Origin: Augochlora pura
Lineage: Eukaryota > Arthropoda > Insecta > Hymenoptera > Halictidae
Length of the DNA stretch: 64,000 nucleotides
Direction of reading: 5' to 3'
NCBI RefSeq assembly: GCF_028453695.1
Contig: NC_135775.1
Span: forward strand, 13,674,545 to 13,738,544
Part shown: positions 1 to 11,345 of the stretch, one piece after another
Layout: every line of letters begins with the position of its first letter
Numbering within the stretch: position 1 is the first letter of the stretch
The notes under the pieces: generated by a model
Told to the model about the DNA's origin: nothing
The model's database searches: none
Seen by the model: only the letters and a program-made list of their open reading frames with translations
Position numbers and translations under genes: made by a program

Positions 1-870
1 AGGGAGAGATATTATCGAAGAAGGTATGATTCAGTAGATCTTAAATAAAACTAGATAATATACGACACCCTCATTACTTTCACATTACTTATTGTTACTA
101 CATTGCTGCACCTACACCACCATTCTAAAGAAGATATCTCTGTCGTTCTAAACTTAATACAGCCAAACAAGACGCCTTCTATATTAAAAGATCTCTTAAA
201 ATAGTTCAAAAAAATGATAAAATAATAGAAGTTGCTTTACAAATTTATGTAGATTGCAGATTTTTCGCGTTTATGACAATGAAGAATAAGTCAAATATAA
301 GTTTATATAAAGTTACTGGAAGAATTTGACGATATCATTACATTATTTTCTATTTAACAAAAGAGATATTTTTAAGTAACACGCATTTCTTACTGACTGC
401 AACTGACTTTTGAGACAACCTGTATAAAGTAAATCATGATCGAAGGTATAGCAGATACTTGAACAAACGGTAATTTCGATGACTAAAGGAACGGCGACAT
501 TTTTAAATTTGATTGTCGATTTTTCGGTATTGAGAGCCTGAAGAAATATAAAAAATAATAATTTTGAGTTTACTTTAGTATGGAATATAGCCATAAGTAC
601 ATTGAATGTGTCATGCATATTCCTTAATTTAAAAAATTCAGACACAAGGTTTTGTAGACGCTTTTTTGAACCTATACTGTTTCAGAAAATTCAAAACAAG
701 TCAGTTTTGCATAGATTCACGCTATTACCTTGAATAAATGATAGATGCCGAGATATTACCGAAGATGCTATGGTTCACTAGATCTTAAAGACAGTGAGAT
801 ATTTTACGATTTTCTCACTACGTTTACATTTTTTTATAATTTCTACCCCACATGTAATATTTGTATTCAT
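1..870. repeat. Imperfect direct repeat, about 745-bp spacing
   Basis: The first ~100 bases (GAGATATTATCGAAGAAGGT, then AGTAGATCTTAAA) reappear in diverged form at about 747-845 (GAGATATTACCGAAGATGCT, then ACTAGATCTTAAAGAC). Matches continue into CATTACTTTCACATTACTT against CACTACGTTTACATTTTTT. This is a direct, not inverted, repeat, so it may be two copies of one dispersed element or the ends of a larger one cut by the window edge. The 640 bases between contain no recognisable coding sequence. Confidence 0.45.
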
Positions 871-1512
871 ATTGCAGCTTGTCATTTGGTTAAATAAATA
901 AAATGTAGAATCGAGTATATAATGAATATTATATTATATTATATTTTCTTGTGCTCAAAGATATATCACTATTCTATCTTCCTTGAGACTATTATTTCCG
1001 AGTACAAAGCCTGCACAGATATTTGCAGTAGTCGAATCGGGTAGAAATCTACTCTGTGGAGCCACTTACATAATTCTAAACAGCGAAGACCCTTCAGGGT
1101 TCATATAATCGATGAAAATAGTATGATACTAGGGATAATTTCATCCGATTTAATCAGATCTCCACATTTCTAAATTAGTTATCGCTACTGCATAACTACA
1201 TGGTCTGTAATTGATCTTGATAAAATCGTAGCTTTTGTTCTACAGTGTTACTACCGAAACATATAATATACACGCATACACGAAAGTATATAAAAGCTTA
1301 CGCTTCTAAGATTCAACTAAAAATAAAATTGTACGCTTAAAATTAGTCGAAAAATGTGATTCGTGAAATCAATTCGTTCTGGGTCGAAGTATTACTCTCT
1401 GAGGAGAGTAAATTTAATGTTTTTGGTAACAATAGACGTAAAAGTCTCTAAACTACAGTAGTAGAACTACGAAATTTACGCCCGACTATAAAATATAATG
1501 ATGGATTTATAT
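871..1512. other. AT-rich spacer
   Basis: No gene, RNA or repeat is recognised here. The sequence is ordinary AT-rich DNA leading into the Tc1 remnant. Confidence 0.6.
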
Positions 1513-1820
1513 TGGTTTTGGGACTGCATGGCAACTAGTGGGATGGGAAACTTTGTGTTTATTGACGATATAATGGCCAAAAAGAAGTACTTGAAAATTT
1601 GAAGGGAAATTTAAAAAATAGTGTATTAAAATTGAATTTACCAAACAATTATTGATTTCAGTCGAACAGTGATCCGAAGCTTACCGCTAAAATAGTCATA
1701 AAATGGATATTGTATAATATTCAACACATATTGCCACATCAACCGCAGAATTCCGATTTAAACCCCATTGAAAACATACGGAATGAAGTCGAAGAACGAT
1801 TAAGAAATACAGTTATTAAA
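1513..1820 (+). pseudogene. Tc1-like transposase C-terminal remnant
   Basis: The plus strand reads WDCMATSGMGNFVFIDDIM, one frameshift, then KLNLPNNY, stop, FQSNSDPKLTA, a hydrophobic IVIKWILYNIQ stretch and QNSDLNPIENIRNEVEERL. This matches the second half of the Tc1-family DD34E catalytic domain (canonical motifs WGC.S..G.G, QDNDPKH and SPDLNPIE..W.E). The usual catalytic Asp of QDNDPKH appears replaced by Ser, and there is an in-frame stop and a frameshift, so it cannot encode active transposase. The N-terminal paired-like DNA-binding domain is absent upstream. The family is clear from motif order and spacing; the exact subfamily is not determined. Confidence 0.85.
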
Positions 1821-4204
1821 ATACTTTTGTGAGCCACTTCTGGCACGTATTTACGATAAATGTACTTTAAAAATGGTATATATCGTTGAATCATTTTCAA
1901 CTGAGATTTTTTTTTACTAAAGAAAATTAAAAAATTTCCATAAATAGAAAAGAGAATTTCCATAAAGAGATTTTTAGCTTTCATTTAAATTATTTAAGCA
2001 AAAAATGTATTGTTTAAATTTGCATAATAGACTCAGTTAACACAGTTAAAACTCGTAAGTAATACATTCTTTTAATCATTTCAACCAATTATTACGTATG
2101 TTATAGTTTCAAGTGTCGTCTAACAAACTATGTAGTTCTTCTAAGATCTAATATCGATTGGTCCAGTTTAAAAAAAGTTATTCTGTTTTAAGTGGTTTTG
2201 ACCCCATTTTGGTGTTCCCTGTATTTATCATACTACTGTCGTTATAAAAATTCTCGGACTGCTATGAGAAACTTGTTACATTTTTAATCTTTTTTATGGA
2301 GATATACATCACAACTAAATAGCTATAATTTCACGACTGTTTACTGTTACAAATTGTCAAAAAGTCCATACCAGAAAACAATGAATCATTGCTCATACAC
2401 CGTGGTCGTTTACATAGTAAAGATAGATTTAAAAGATTTATGCGTGAGAGTGCAATTATAGTTCTGAAAAGTTTGAAACGAATACCATAAATCACTGCAA
2501 TTTGGCTCAGTTTAGAAGTCTCGACAGTTCCATAAAATAAAAAGCAATTAGAATAAATCTGGGCCATTCGAAATTTGAATTCTCTTGCGGCAAGTTTTCA
2601 TTCTAAGCGGCTATTCCAGAAAAATCTAACGAATTAAACGCTGTCACGGTACAAAAACATTCAGACGCAGTCCCATTACAACGAGACTAATGAACATTCC
2701 GACATTTCTTTCCTGGCACTAAAAACTCTCGTTTCACCAATCGCGGTCAACCGTTTCAAAAACGATTATCCATCAAACTCTTCCACCTTTTACTCTCGAC
2801 ACTCGTAAGTGCTACAATAAATTCGTTCCTGTGCACAGTCGTAAAAACATAGCTACCACCATGTTCTTGATTTTGTAGCTTTCATCGTTTCGGTTTGAGA
2901 AAGATGTTTACACATTGTACAGGGTGTCCCATCTAAATTGAGATTCTAAAAACTTTCATAGTCAAATGATTATACTAGTTTTGTAATATGTGGACGTGTT
3001 TTTTTTTTTATCGAAAACATGATCTGATTCTTCAGTTATAAAAAAGTTAGAAATGAGAATAGACGAAGACATTTAAGCAATAAAAGTCGATTAACTCAAT
3101 TAGGGAAATTATTATTAAACCAAAAAGGTCAAATGAGCGTAAAATAAATCATAATCTATGAAGTTAAACGACAATATCTCGAAAGTGACACATGTTACGT
3201 GCGGCGTTCTTCCTTGCAACGACAGAAATATATTTAACAATGTTTCGCATTTTTAAATCACAGTCTGAATAATTAACATATTAAAGATAGTGAGCAGTAT
3301 ATAAGTAATTAATTCTCTGCCGAGTAACTTTGTATTCATGGAAACAACGATGTAGGGAGGTAGTAAACCCAACGGGGTTGTAAACAGAAGCTCCTTTTGC
3401 GTGTCGGGTCAGTTAGGGCTTTCAAGGAAACTGTGTTGGAGGGAGGTTGCTCTATACATTATTATATATGCATATACAAGCTGTCATTTTCTCATTATCA
3501 TAATATCCTTTGTTGATTGTTACCTGCCGAAACGAGCAGGTATCGATATATAGAGGCATTTCTCGTGTCTGAAAAAATTCCATTAGTACTTGTATTGTTC
3601 TCTTAATGGGGTCTTCTTTGTTCAAGAGAAAAATAAATTATTCTTTTTCTTATTGCGTTTTCTTAAAGTTCAAATGCTTGAAAACATGTTTGTTGAAGCG
3701 AACAATTCTACCGTAGATTAAACGGGTTTACAATTTCTTAAAAACTGTTTTACCGATTACTACGAAATATTATACAGGAATTCAGTATTGCTATGGTCAT
3801 GGTTCGAACTGGAATTATTAAAAAATTCACATCCTCCCTAATTTGTTCAGGTTTAAAGATATATTAGATATGCTTTCGTTTTTGACAACAGAGAAAACCT
3901 GAATTATAGACACCATTGATTGCGGATTTTTAAAAGGACCTTTAGACGACGGCCTGTGACACCGCCATTTTTTCATCTTTCCTAACGAAAATTTAGAGCC
4001 ATGTAATCCGAGTTCTCTGAATAAACTCTTTAAATCCAAACACGCAAAGTGTTAATAATTCTTTATAACAATTTTTCAAAGATATGAATAAGAAATCGAG
4101 TGTAAAAGAAGCCCTTAAGATAATATCTATACCTGTCGAATTTGTAACTCTTATTCTGCAAAGTCGCTATAAAATTCTGCTTATGGAATAGGTACCCCAT
4201 AATT
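1821..4204. other. No gene recognised; one transposon-type terminus
   Basis: AT-rich sequence. Near 2918 is ACAGGGTGTCCCATC, the kind of terminus seen on many insect Tc1/mariner-type elements, but I found no partner. Block 2560-2850 and the stretch 3340-3450 are more complex and slightly less AT-rich than their surroundings. Minus-strand frames at 2331-2567 and 3827-4039 match nothing I recognise and lack convincing splice context. Confidence 0.5.
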
Positions 4205-4400
4205 TATACAGGGTGGTCTATGCAACTTGTGCATCTCCTGCAACTTCAAAAACTTGCATTGGGCAACAAATTTTTCAGCACAAAAGTTACGTATTTTAAA
4301 GGAGCATGGAATGAAGAGCATCTATTTTCTTATGGGTAGAGTCGTTGCGGAGATTCGCAGATGAATTTTCTTATATGAGTGGAATATGGAAGGATATCGA
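4205..4400. repeat. Probable transposon end fragment
   Basis: Starts with TACAGGGTGGTCTATGCAAC. It runs through text of the type found at ends of dispersed insect DNA elements (short oligo-A runs and a repeated gttacgtattttaaagg style). No matching opposite terminus or transposase was found next to it, so this rests only on terminus style. Confidence 0.3.
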
Positions 4401-4442
4401 ATTCGGAGTAATAAACTATTGACCTTTGTTATTATTATTCAT

Positions 4443-5580
4443 TAGAGTGTCCCATAAGTTCCTTCCTTTTTTTTATGCGAAATCAATAGACGATATTTGT
4501 TGCTTAAGGTTGATTTATTGTGTTATATATGAAACCTTCTGGTGTATTATTTGTTATCCATCTCTCAGGAAGCCTCATTATGCCCTCTTTCCAAAACAGT
4601 TCAGACTTACTTGCAAAATATTCATCGAGGTGCGTTTTTATTCTGCTTTCGGATTTCTGACATTTATCATGGAGAGAATTTTTAACGAGAGAAACAAGTA
4701 ATAATCGGATGGAACAAGGTTTGAGGAGTACGAAAGATGAGTTAAAACGTCCTAATCAAACTGCAAGAGTTTGTCTCACGACCAACGCAACACGCTGTTT
4801 TACTTTATCGCGATAAAAAACGACACCTTATCGGTCCGCCAATTTCGCTCGTTTTTCGGCTATGGCGGCTTTCAATTTATCGAGTTGGTTGCAATATTTT
4901 GCAGAATTGATCGTTCCACCTTGTGGTAGGAGCTCGTAGTACACTACACCTTTCCAGTTCCACCAAATGCACAAAAAAACTTTCTTCGGATGAAGTCCTG
5001 GTTTCGCAACAGTTGAAGGTTGATTTTCCTTGGATTAAGTGCGTTTTCGATTCACATTTCCATATAAAATCCATGTCTCGTCTCCAGTGACAAGCCTCTT
5101 TAACCCTCTTAGTGCCAGGCATTTTACGGAGTACATGCGAAGAATGCCACGGGCCGATTTGATATGAATAGCTTTATACAAAATTCCGATTTCCTGGAGA
5201 AAAATTTTACTATTTGTTCTTCTGAGACTTAAAGAATATGGAATATAATGTTGGGCAGCAAAATTTTTAGTTAGAAAATATGTTTAAGCCCGTTAGGCAG
5301 TCGGCCCGCTAGACGGTCGGCCAGCCACAACGCATCGGCCAGCTGGCACTAAGAGGGTCAAAACATGATTTTTTCATGTCGCTGAAGAGAAAATCAAACG
5401 TAGACACGCGATTCATAAGGTCGGTTTTCGTCAATTGGTTTGAATCCCAAATTTTATACCGATTTACATATTCCATCTTGATTAAATGATTATCTTGCGC
5501 ACACTATATAGCGGATTTTCATCGAGCATATTCTCGAGGTGATACACTGCGTGGCGCGGAAAGACTTATGGAACACCCTA
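4443..5580 (-). pseudogene. Mariner element with recognisable TIRs, decayed transposase
   Basis: Termini are inverted: TTAGAGTGTCCCATAAGTTC at 4442 against TTAGGGTGTTCCATAAGTCT read inward from 5580, each beginning at a TA. Minus-strand translation, in several frames with stops, gives mariner transposase landmarks in order: a segment like WDSNQLTKTDLMNR (the family's WVPHEL region), LVTGDETW, KPGLHPKKVFLCIWW, GVVYYELLP, NQLDKLKAAIAEKR, a degraded GVVFY.D (third-motif region) and EYFASKSELFWKEGIMRLPE near the C-terminus. The N-terminal helix-turn-helix part is missing. Removing the nested MITE leaves about 0.88 kb against the usual ~1.3 kb. It is inactive and is interrupted by the 262-bp TTAA MITE. 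Confidence 0.9.
5100..5361. mobile_element. piggyBac-like MITE (TIR family A) nested in mariner
   Basis: A perfect 15-bp terminal inverted repeat, CCCTCTTAGTGCCAG at 5104 and its complement ending at 5357, is flanked by TTAA on the left and TCAA (one change) on the right. TTAA duplication plus CCC/GGG termini is the hallmark of piggyBac-superfamily insertion. The interior has no transposase and carries GTCGGCC repeats near 5290-5340. It sits inside the LVTGDE region of the surrounding mariner, so it inserted after that mariner. Confidence 0.85.
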
Positions 5581-7081
5581 ATATATATATATATATTATT
5601 CACTAATGAGCTTTGTTTACTAATTGAGCTTTATTTTTTTTGAAAATTTTCTCCACTTTTCGCTGACCTGTATAAGTCCTTGATAAGGTTGAACTTCTAA
5701 CTTGATATTATGCGTAAAAAATGTTCGAAAAATAAAGCGAAATTAGTCATTACTTTCATTAATTTTTAGTCGTGAATGTCCCAAAATATTAATAACCTAG
5801 TGATCGGAAATTTTTTTCAAATATTTGTACTCATTGGTTATTTTTTTCACATTTTGTTTTTTCCGTGGTTTCTTTTTGATAATAAATGAAAAATTGCGTT
5901 ATTTTGTATTTATTTACTTCATTTAGATCCCACCTATGTTCTCCATACGTTTTATCCGCATACAAGAACATTTTATAATTCTAAAAAGTGAATATTCTTT
6001 ATAAATTTTGTGTAAGTGTATATGACGGAAAACATTTTGTCAGGGGTTGTACAGTAGGTTACAGTTAATCTGGATAAAATTTAATGGGTAATTTAGGTTT
6101 GTATTGGTACTTGGTTCTGTATTAGTTACTATATATTTAATAAATTAGGTACTATATATCTAGGAACAAGTAATGAGTGTATATAGAACAATCTTTAGAG
6201 AAATATCAGTAAATGTTGACGGAGAAAATATTATGTAACTTATCGTTTCGAAATCAAGTCACTTTTTTAATGGTAATTGTGTGTTGAACATGTGTTCCGT
6301 TACCTTCTGTTATATCGTTTAAAATGATAAAATATACAACGTGTGCTATATACATTTATTATCTCAGTTAGCATTACAAATTAAAAACTGTGGGAACACG
6401 AAAACTTTGAAAATTGGTTTTTCTCACAAAAAGTGATTTTTCACAGGAAAAACTTATTCCTTTTAAACCATATTACGAGCTGGACCTACATGGACAAAGT
6501 TTTATTAAAATCAGAATTTTCGATACGCCAGACTTTTCTTGTTAGTATCCGTCACGATTGACCCGGTGGCAGTTTTCATGTTCCGGACACCTCATTATAT
6601 TTTAATATAAAATGAGTAAGCACGAAATTTTGTGAAAACATGATAGTACCATGTTAATAATCAATTCCGCATATAATAGATACCCGTGAAATGGTTAAAT
6701 TAACTGATATATTTTTACCGCATTTTAAATATTTAATTAACACTGTCTGACGAATTAAAATTTTAACGATTTCCAATATCCACTGGGCGGTTCTTATAAA
6801 CACTGTCATCCCAAACGCAAATTCGAAGGTGAAGTAGTTCCAGTATTCTGAAATTCCAAATAACATGAGCCCTTTTTTGAGATGTTTGATCATGTTTTCA
6901 ACAATCAGGAATTACTTTAGGTAAAAACTTAAAACACTAAAACTGAAGCAGTAAGGAAGACATCTTTAAGTACAATAGTTTATACAATTATTCAATTATA
7001 TTGTTTTGAAAGATTCTAACTGATGGTCATAGTTTAGAAATGTCACGGCGAGTACATTTTCAACGCAATACTTTTGCCTTT
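5581..7081. other. AT-rich spacer with an unidentified minus-strand frame
   Basis: Begins with a short (AT)n tract at 5581-5598. The minus strand has a 79-codon frame at 6654-6893 with an aromatic/hydrophobic run (SEYWNYFTFEFAFGMTVFIR). I do not recognise it and it lacks clear splice sites. The rest shows no gene or repeat with certainty; 6400-6600 has a generic dispersed-repeat look. Confidence 0.4.
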
Positions 7082-7312
7082 TTAGAAAGAAGTTTTAGTT
7101 ATTCCGGAATCGCTGTACAGTTTTTGAATTCTTTGCACGTCCCAGAAAAGTAAACCGTTCGAAAACATTGTGGAAGCGGAGGTCAAGAAAATACCCATCA
7201 TAGCAATGTACGTGGTGTCTTGCCGCCACGCACGCCACGTTTTCCTAGCAAGATGGATTAGGGCGGTTGGTGCGCTTATTCGACGACGACAGTGTCTACC
7301 AAGGATATTCAT
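7082..7312 (-). other. Unidentified 76-codon frame abutting a mariner terminus
   Basis: The minus-strand frame starts MNILGRHCRRRISAP and contains WRAWRQDTTYIAMMGIFLTS and FSNGLLFWDVQRIQKLYSDS before a TAA at 7082. It is less AT-rich than its neighbours and has a short hydrophobic segment (IAMMGIFLTSASTMF), so it reads more like protein than random AT-rich DNA. It does not match a family I can name. The mariner terminus begins only about 8 bases upstream, so if this was a host exon the transposon may have landed beside or inside it. It could equally be chance. Confidence 0.25.
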
Positions 7313-7319
7313 TTTCTAT

Positions 7320-7650
7320 TAGGTTGTTTGGAAAATAATTTCGTTTCTTTTACGTGAATCAAAAACAATCTTTTCGTGATATTTAAATATTTTATTGAAT
7401 TATATGTTAATCATTTTGGTCCAATAACATTTTTCATTTTTTTAGTGGTGGTACGATACCATGTTCATGAAACTTCTGATCTCCGCTAACAAAAAACTGA
7501 AGCAAGAGAGTTTTCAAATTCTCATGTGAAGTAAACGTTCTACAGTTTAAAAAATTTACTGAACACCGGAAAAAATAATAATCCGACCGTATCACATCTG
7601 GTAAATATAGTGATTGTGATAGCACATTTCATACAAGTTGTAATAGTTCT
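7320..7650 (-). pseudogene. Mariner C-terminal remnant with 3' terminus
   Basis: Minus-strand translation from 7650 gives ELLQLV, stop, NVLSQSLYLPDVIRSDYYFF, followed by NFLNCRTFTSHENLKTLL and FVSGDQKFHEHGIV. This is the mariner sequence around YSPDLAPSDYHLFRSL..S.NG..F.S.E.LK and FYE.GI.KLPERW. The last catalytic Asp of the D,D34D signature (YSPDLAPSD) is blurred to YLPDVIRSD. The element ends at TTAGGTTGTTTGGAAAATAA near 7319, a mariner-type terminus. Its upstream half continues at 8317 beyond a nested insertion. Confidence 0.85.
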
Positions 7651-8316
7651 TGGGACGTCCTTAAGACATCTCGAATGTCCAATGAATGTTTTAGAAACGT
7701 CTTGTGTTACAAATCAAGACATCTTGTAGGTGTCTTTACAACGTCCTTTAGTCGGCTAGAAGACGTCTTATGGACGTCTTCAAGAAGTTTTTTATGCCTT
7801 TCGTAAACCATTTGTAGGTCTTTCGTGGACCATTTGCAAAAATCATATTATAACGAAATATGTACTATAACAATTGAATTTCTGGAAGAGCTATCTTTAT
7901 AGAAATTAAATTAATAATCGGCGTGTTCTTGGCAATGATCAATTCACACATAAAATATAGTAACAAAATTGACATTGTGATTTTGATCTTCTGGTTCCGT
8001 CGTCCATATTAAAGTTGTATTTAAAAGCACCTGTCTGATTTAATTGAAAAACATTGCAAACATAAAAAACGCCTTAAACATATATTTCAAGTGTCTCAAA
8101 AACTTTTTCTTCCAGACGTTAAAATGATGTCTAATTCGGAACGTTGTTAACCTGTTTTTATAATATCTGTTATGGGACGTCTTTAAGACATTTTTACGAT
8201 GTCCCAAATTGGACTTCCTTTTAACGTCTGAAATAAGATGTCTTAAAGACATCCATTTTAGAGCATAAGACGTTCAGACCTGAAATGGGCGTAAAATGAA
8301 TGTCTTTAAGACGTCC
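7651..8316. mobile_element. GACGTC/TTAAGAC-rich nested insertion
   Basis: A ~0.67-kb insertion splits a mariner remnant cleanly: mariner codons for NARHIIQ end on the right and LLQL resumes on the left. Its ends are inverted: GGGACGTCCTTAAGACATC at about 7652 and, read inward from 8316, GGACGTCTTAAAGACATTC. The interior repeats the same palindromic words many times (AGACGTCTT, GACATCTTG, GGACGTCTT, GATGTCTTAAAGACATC), mostly within 200 bases of each end. I see no coding frame. The superfamily is undetermined, and the target duplication is unclear because the edges are diverged. Confidence 0.6.
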
Positions 8317-8560
8317 AGTGCTTATTGGATGATGTGTCTGGCATTATCACGATCAAACACTGCATCTTTTCGGTCGATCAATTCTGGTCGTTTCTATTTT
8401 ATGAAATCACTCGATTTGTCCAGTTGATGGCAGTACACTTCCAAGTTAATTGTGGAATTGACAGTTTAGTATCGCTTCGACAAAATTAGTTTACCATTCT
8501 GGTACGGCTGAAGAGTATCGGTCGATTTTCCTAAGAAAGTATAATTTCCACGGGGTACAA
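8317..8560 (-). pseudogene. Mariner central remnant (upstream half of the 7.3 kb copy)
   Basis: The minus strand reads STINLEVYCHQLDKSSDFIK, stop, KRPELIDRKDAVF and DRDNARHIIQ. This is the mariner segment T.NSE.YC.QLDKL..AI..KRPEL.NRKGVVFHQDNARPHTS, including the second catalytic Asp in DNAR. Sequence upstream toward 8750 no longer aligns to mariner, so the 5' half is lost or too diverged. It is continuous in order with the 7320-7650 piece once the GACGTC-rich insertion is removed. Confidence 0.8.
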
Positions 8561-8748
8561 CGGAGTATCATTGTCAGCTGCATCACCATTATTAACGTCA
8601 GATTTACGACCTACCACTATTTTTAGTAAATGGTGGAGAAGTTTTTTTCACGTCTACGTTTTTAGTGGAGCAACGAGATCTATACCAGAAAAAATCTAGA
8701 CCGTCGTCGTAACCATGTTATTCATTTAGTAGTTTGTTTGTCATGGTT

Positions 8749-9008
8749 CTAACCCTCTCAGTGCCGACCAAAAGGGTCGTCTTTACCTAAGCGAAATATA
8801 CAAAATTCGTTTGATGTAATTGAAAGAACAATGATCAAGAACAATGATTCGAAAAGAATTTGCAAGAATTATGTAAAACCTGGTAATTACCCAATTCAAA
8901 AACAAGAAATAAAAAATGAAATTGTTATTTAGTAAAAACAATAAGAAAACAATATTTTTCGAGAGTAGCCAACAACGATATATAGTTGTTCGGCACTAGA
9001 AAATTTAA
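8749..9008. mobile_element. piggyBac-like MITE (family B, copy 1)
   Basis: Left terminus CTAA+CCCTCTCAGTGCCGACC; right terminus GGCACTAG...TTTAA at 9008. It aligns end to end with 21959-22210: shared GCCGACCAAAAGGGTCG, GCAAGAATTATGTAAAACCT, GAAATTGTTATTTAGTAA and AACAACGATATATAGTTGTT. The TIR word TCAGTGCC is close to family A at 5.1 kb. No coding capacity. The target TTAA has one change on the left. Confidence 0.8.
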
Positions 9009-9184
9009 AATGTACCGATTTATTGCGAACCACTGCTTCACATCCTTTGTATTACTTTCTGACACCATCGCTGAATATTTTATTCAGTTGAAGTCGTACC
9101 TTAAATCCGCGAACATAAACCGGCGGATCTGTACGCACCCCTTGCAGCCTGGTAGCAGTTGGCAATTGCCTGGAATTGTCTGGG

Positions 9185-9380
9185 CTTCGAAGCTCAGTTC
9201 CGCTCATTAGCTCAACCGCTTCACGCCAGCCAAGCTCGCCTCTCATTGGTCATTATTTATTGTTAATAACTCGTAAACAAAACTGTGGAATTGCATTTTA
9301 GCTATGAAAACAGTTGCTTGAAATGACCTCAAAAACCTCTCATGTTACGATTGGAAGTAACATTTGAAACACCCTGCATA
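9185..9380. repeat. Foldback MITE (FB1), right half
   Basis: Carries the FB1 centre (CGCCTCTCATTGGTCATT), the arm word GTTAATAACTCGTAAACAAA, then TTGAAATGACCTC and the tip ACATTTGAAACACCCTGCA. The same string of words in the same order is found at 20.4, 26.8, 37.7 and 59.6 kb. Only one arm is preserved here. Confidence 0.75.
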
Positions 9381-10334
9381 ATTAAAATGAAGTTGGCTGG
9401 TTAAAAATTCAACTGATAACTCTATGGATAGAAGAATGAAATTCCATTTCTTTTCTAACAACTTAATATATGTTGAAGGCTTAATTATTTGTAAAAAAGC
9501 GATATTTAAAAGCGATGACAATTTCATTCATAATTCTACACATTATAGAATTGTTATTTATAATAAAAATAATATATAAACAAATTATAAAAAATGATAT
9601 TGTTTAATCGTATAAAAAAATTAAATTAAATTCTTTTACATGCAACTCAATCATTGTAAATCTTGTTAATAGGCTTTTGGTAAATAAATTGTTAAACTCG
9701 CTTGAGACAGTTATTTGCATTTCGAAAGCGTATCTTTTGCGTCGTATAAAACGTGTACTGTAAATCAAATTTATATTTTATCATTAATACTAGTACAGAT
9801 ATTAGAGTAAATATTACTGAAACAAATATCAAGCATTACACAACATTATATAATACATGTAAAAATCGAATATTTATTTGATAACACAATCGCATGTAGA
9901 CAAAAATCGAGATACTACTCGATTCGGTACTGAATGTTTGATGTTAACATCAATCGATAAGTTAATTGTACAATAAATATAAACATTAATTTCTCATAAA
10001 GATTGATGGTATAGTAGGTTCCATTTTATTATACCTTACAATCTATCTGCTAGAAAATCAGATCCTTTGTTCAATATGCATTGTTATTTACTGATGACGT
10101 GATAAGTGTCAAATAGTGTTCGTTATACCTTAAATATGGAGAATTAAACGAAAGTATTTATAATTTTATTTTACAATTAAGAAACTGTTTTTTTCCCTTA
10201 AAAAGTTGCTTTAAAAGAAAACGGCTCAAAATATTCTATAATGTTGACTATTTTGTATACTTTATATAATTTATATAATTTTGTCTTTCACAAATAGATA
10301 TAAACATTTAGAAGTTTATAAGAATACAATCCCT
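9381..10334. other. AT-rich spacer
   Basis: Very AT-rich, with poly-A/T and TAA runs. No gene or clear repeat seen. Confidence 0.6.
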
Positions 10335-10947
10335 AACAAAAAGTATTCCCACACTTTTTAAAACGTAATAACTCTTTTGAATAATGAACTAAATGACTTG
10401 AACTTTTTTTAATGTTTAAGGCACTATACAATAATTAAAATACTTTTTTAAATTTTTCCACTACATGAAATGATAAAACGATTAACAATGTCTCGTGTTT
10501 TAACTATTTCATTGTAACTTGGAACTAAAATTTTAAAAATGCATTTTGTAGAAATTTGTTGATGCATAATCAAACTATGGACACTGAAAGGCTTGAAAAT
10601 TGTCTGTTATTGATTGAAATTCATGAAAAAACTGCGATTTTTACGAACTTTAATTTTTTGTAACTCAAATCAATGTCAATCGATTTCAATAAAAATTTCA
10701 GTGTGCATATTAATTACTGCAATCTACAAAATTCATTATTTCATTTGTCGTACCAGGTGCAAATAAAACAATGTAATGTATAAATGGGTAGAGTTTTTTA
10801 TTATTGTTCACCACTCCAAATAATAACGAAATTAATCAAAGTATTTTAACTATCGTACACTAAATTGGTCCTTTTAACATTTAAAAATGTATTCATGTCA
10901 TTTCGTTTATTTTCAAAAAAGTTACAAGGTGTTCGAATACTTTTTGC
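10335..10947. mobile_element. Tc1-type non-autonomous element (family T, copy 1)
   Basis: Termini are inverted: AACAAAAAGTATTCCCACAC at 10335 and GTGTTCGAATACTTTTTGCC ending near 10948. An ACAAAAGTATTCG-type terminus is characteristic of Tc1-like elements. The ~0.6 kb interior is AT-rich and encodes nothing recognisable. A diverged second copy lies at 13.5 kb and a third right end at about 14149. Confidence 0.7.
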
Positions 10948-11345
10948 CTGGGGTGATAGTTCGATATTTATCGAAAAATTTTCAGTCCGGCCGTATTGTG
11001 CATCGTCGACGAGTATGCATAGCAACGGCCCTGACTCCAGGGTCCCTGACGCATCGTGCCAGGTGAGTGATTGCATGCGTGGAAGACACCATGTATGGTG
11101 CTTTAACACCATGGGGCCGCGGTTGACAGCTCGAACCGAGCTTGGAGACCGGGAAAGTCGTAAAAATGAAACTTTCAAAGTCGACATCGATTGATGTCGC
11201 ATCTCGCTTTACAGTTGATTGCTTCCTCTACAATTTGCTGACGACTGATCCCAGGGGATCACTTTGTCTCCAAGGTGCTAACGGATATTTTCTTAACCTG
11301 TTTCAAATATACAGCCATTTCTTTCAGCTTGTCTCTTAGCTTTTA
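10948..11345. other. GC-rich block with a donor-like site
   Basis: This block is markedly more GC-rich and CpG-rich than its flanks (GGCCGTATTG, CATCGTCGACGAG, GGGGCCGCGGTTG). Near 11060 is CCAGGTGAGTG, a good match to a 5' splice site on the plus strand. Open frames cross it on both strands (10865-11194 plus, 10846-11202 minus), but neither resembles a known protein. It begins exactly where the family T element ends. It could be a first exon, a CpG-rich regulatory element or part of another repeat. Confidence 0.3.

Noticed and set aside
1739..1984. 81-codon minus frame over the Tc1 remnant
   Set aside because: It is the antisense shadow of the plus-strand Tc1 transposase text.
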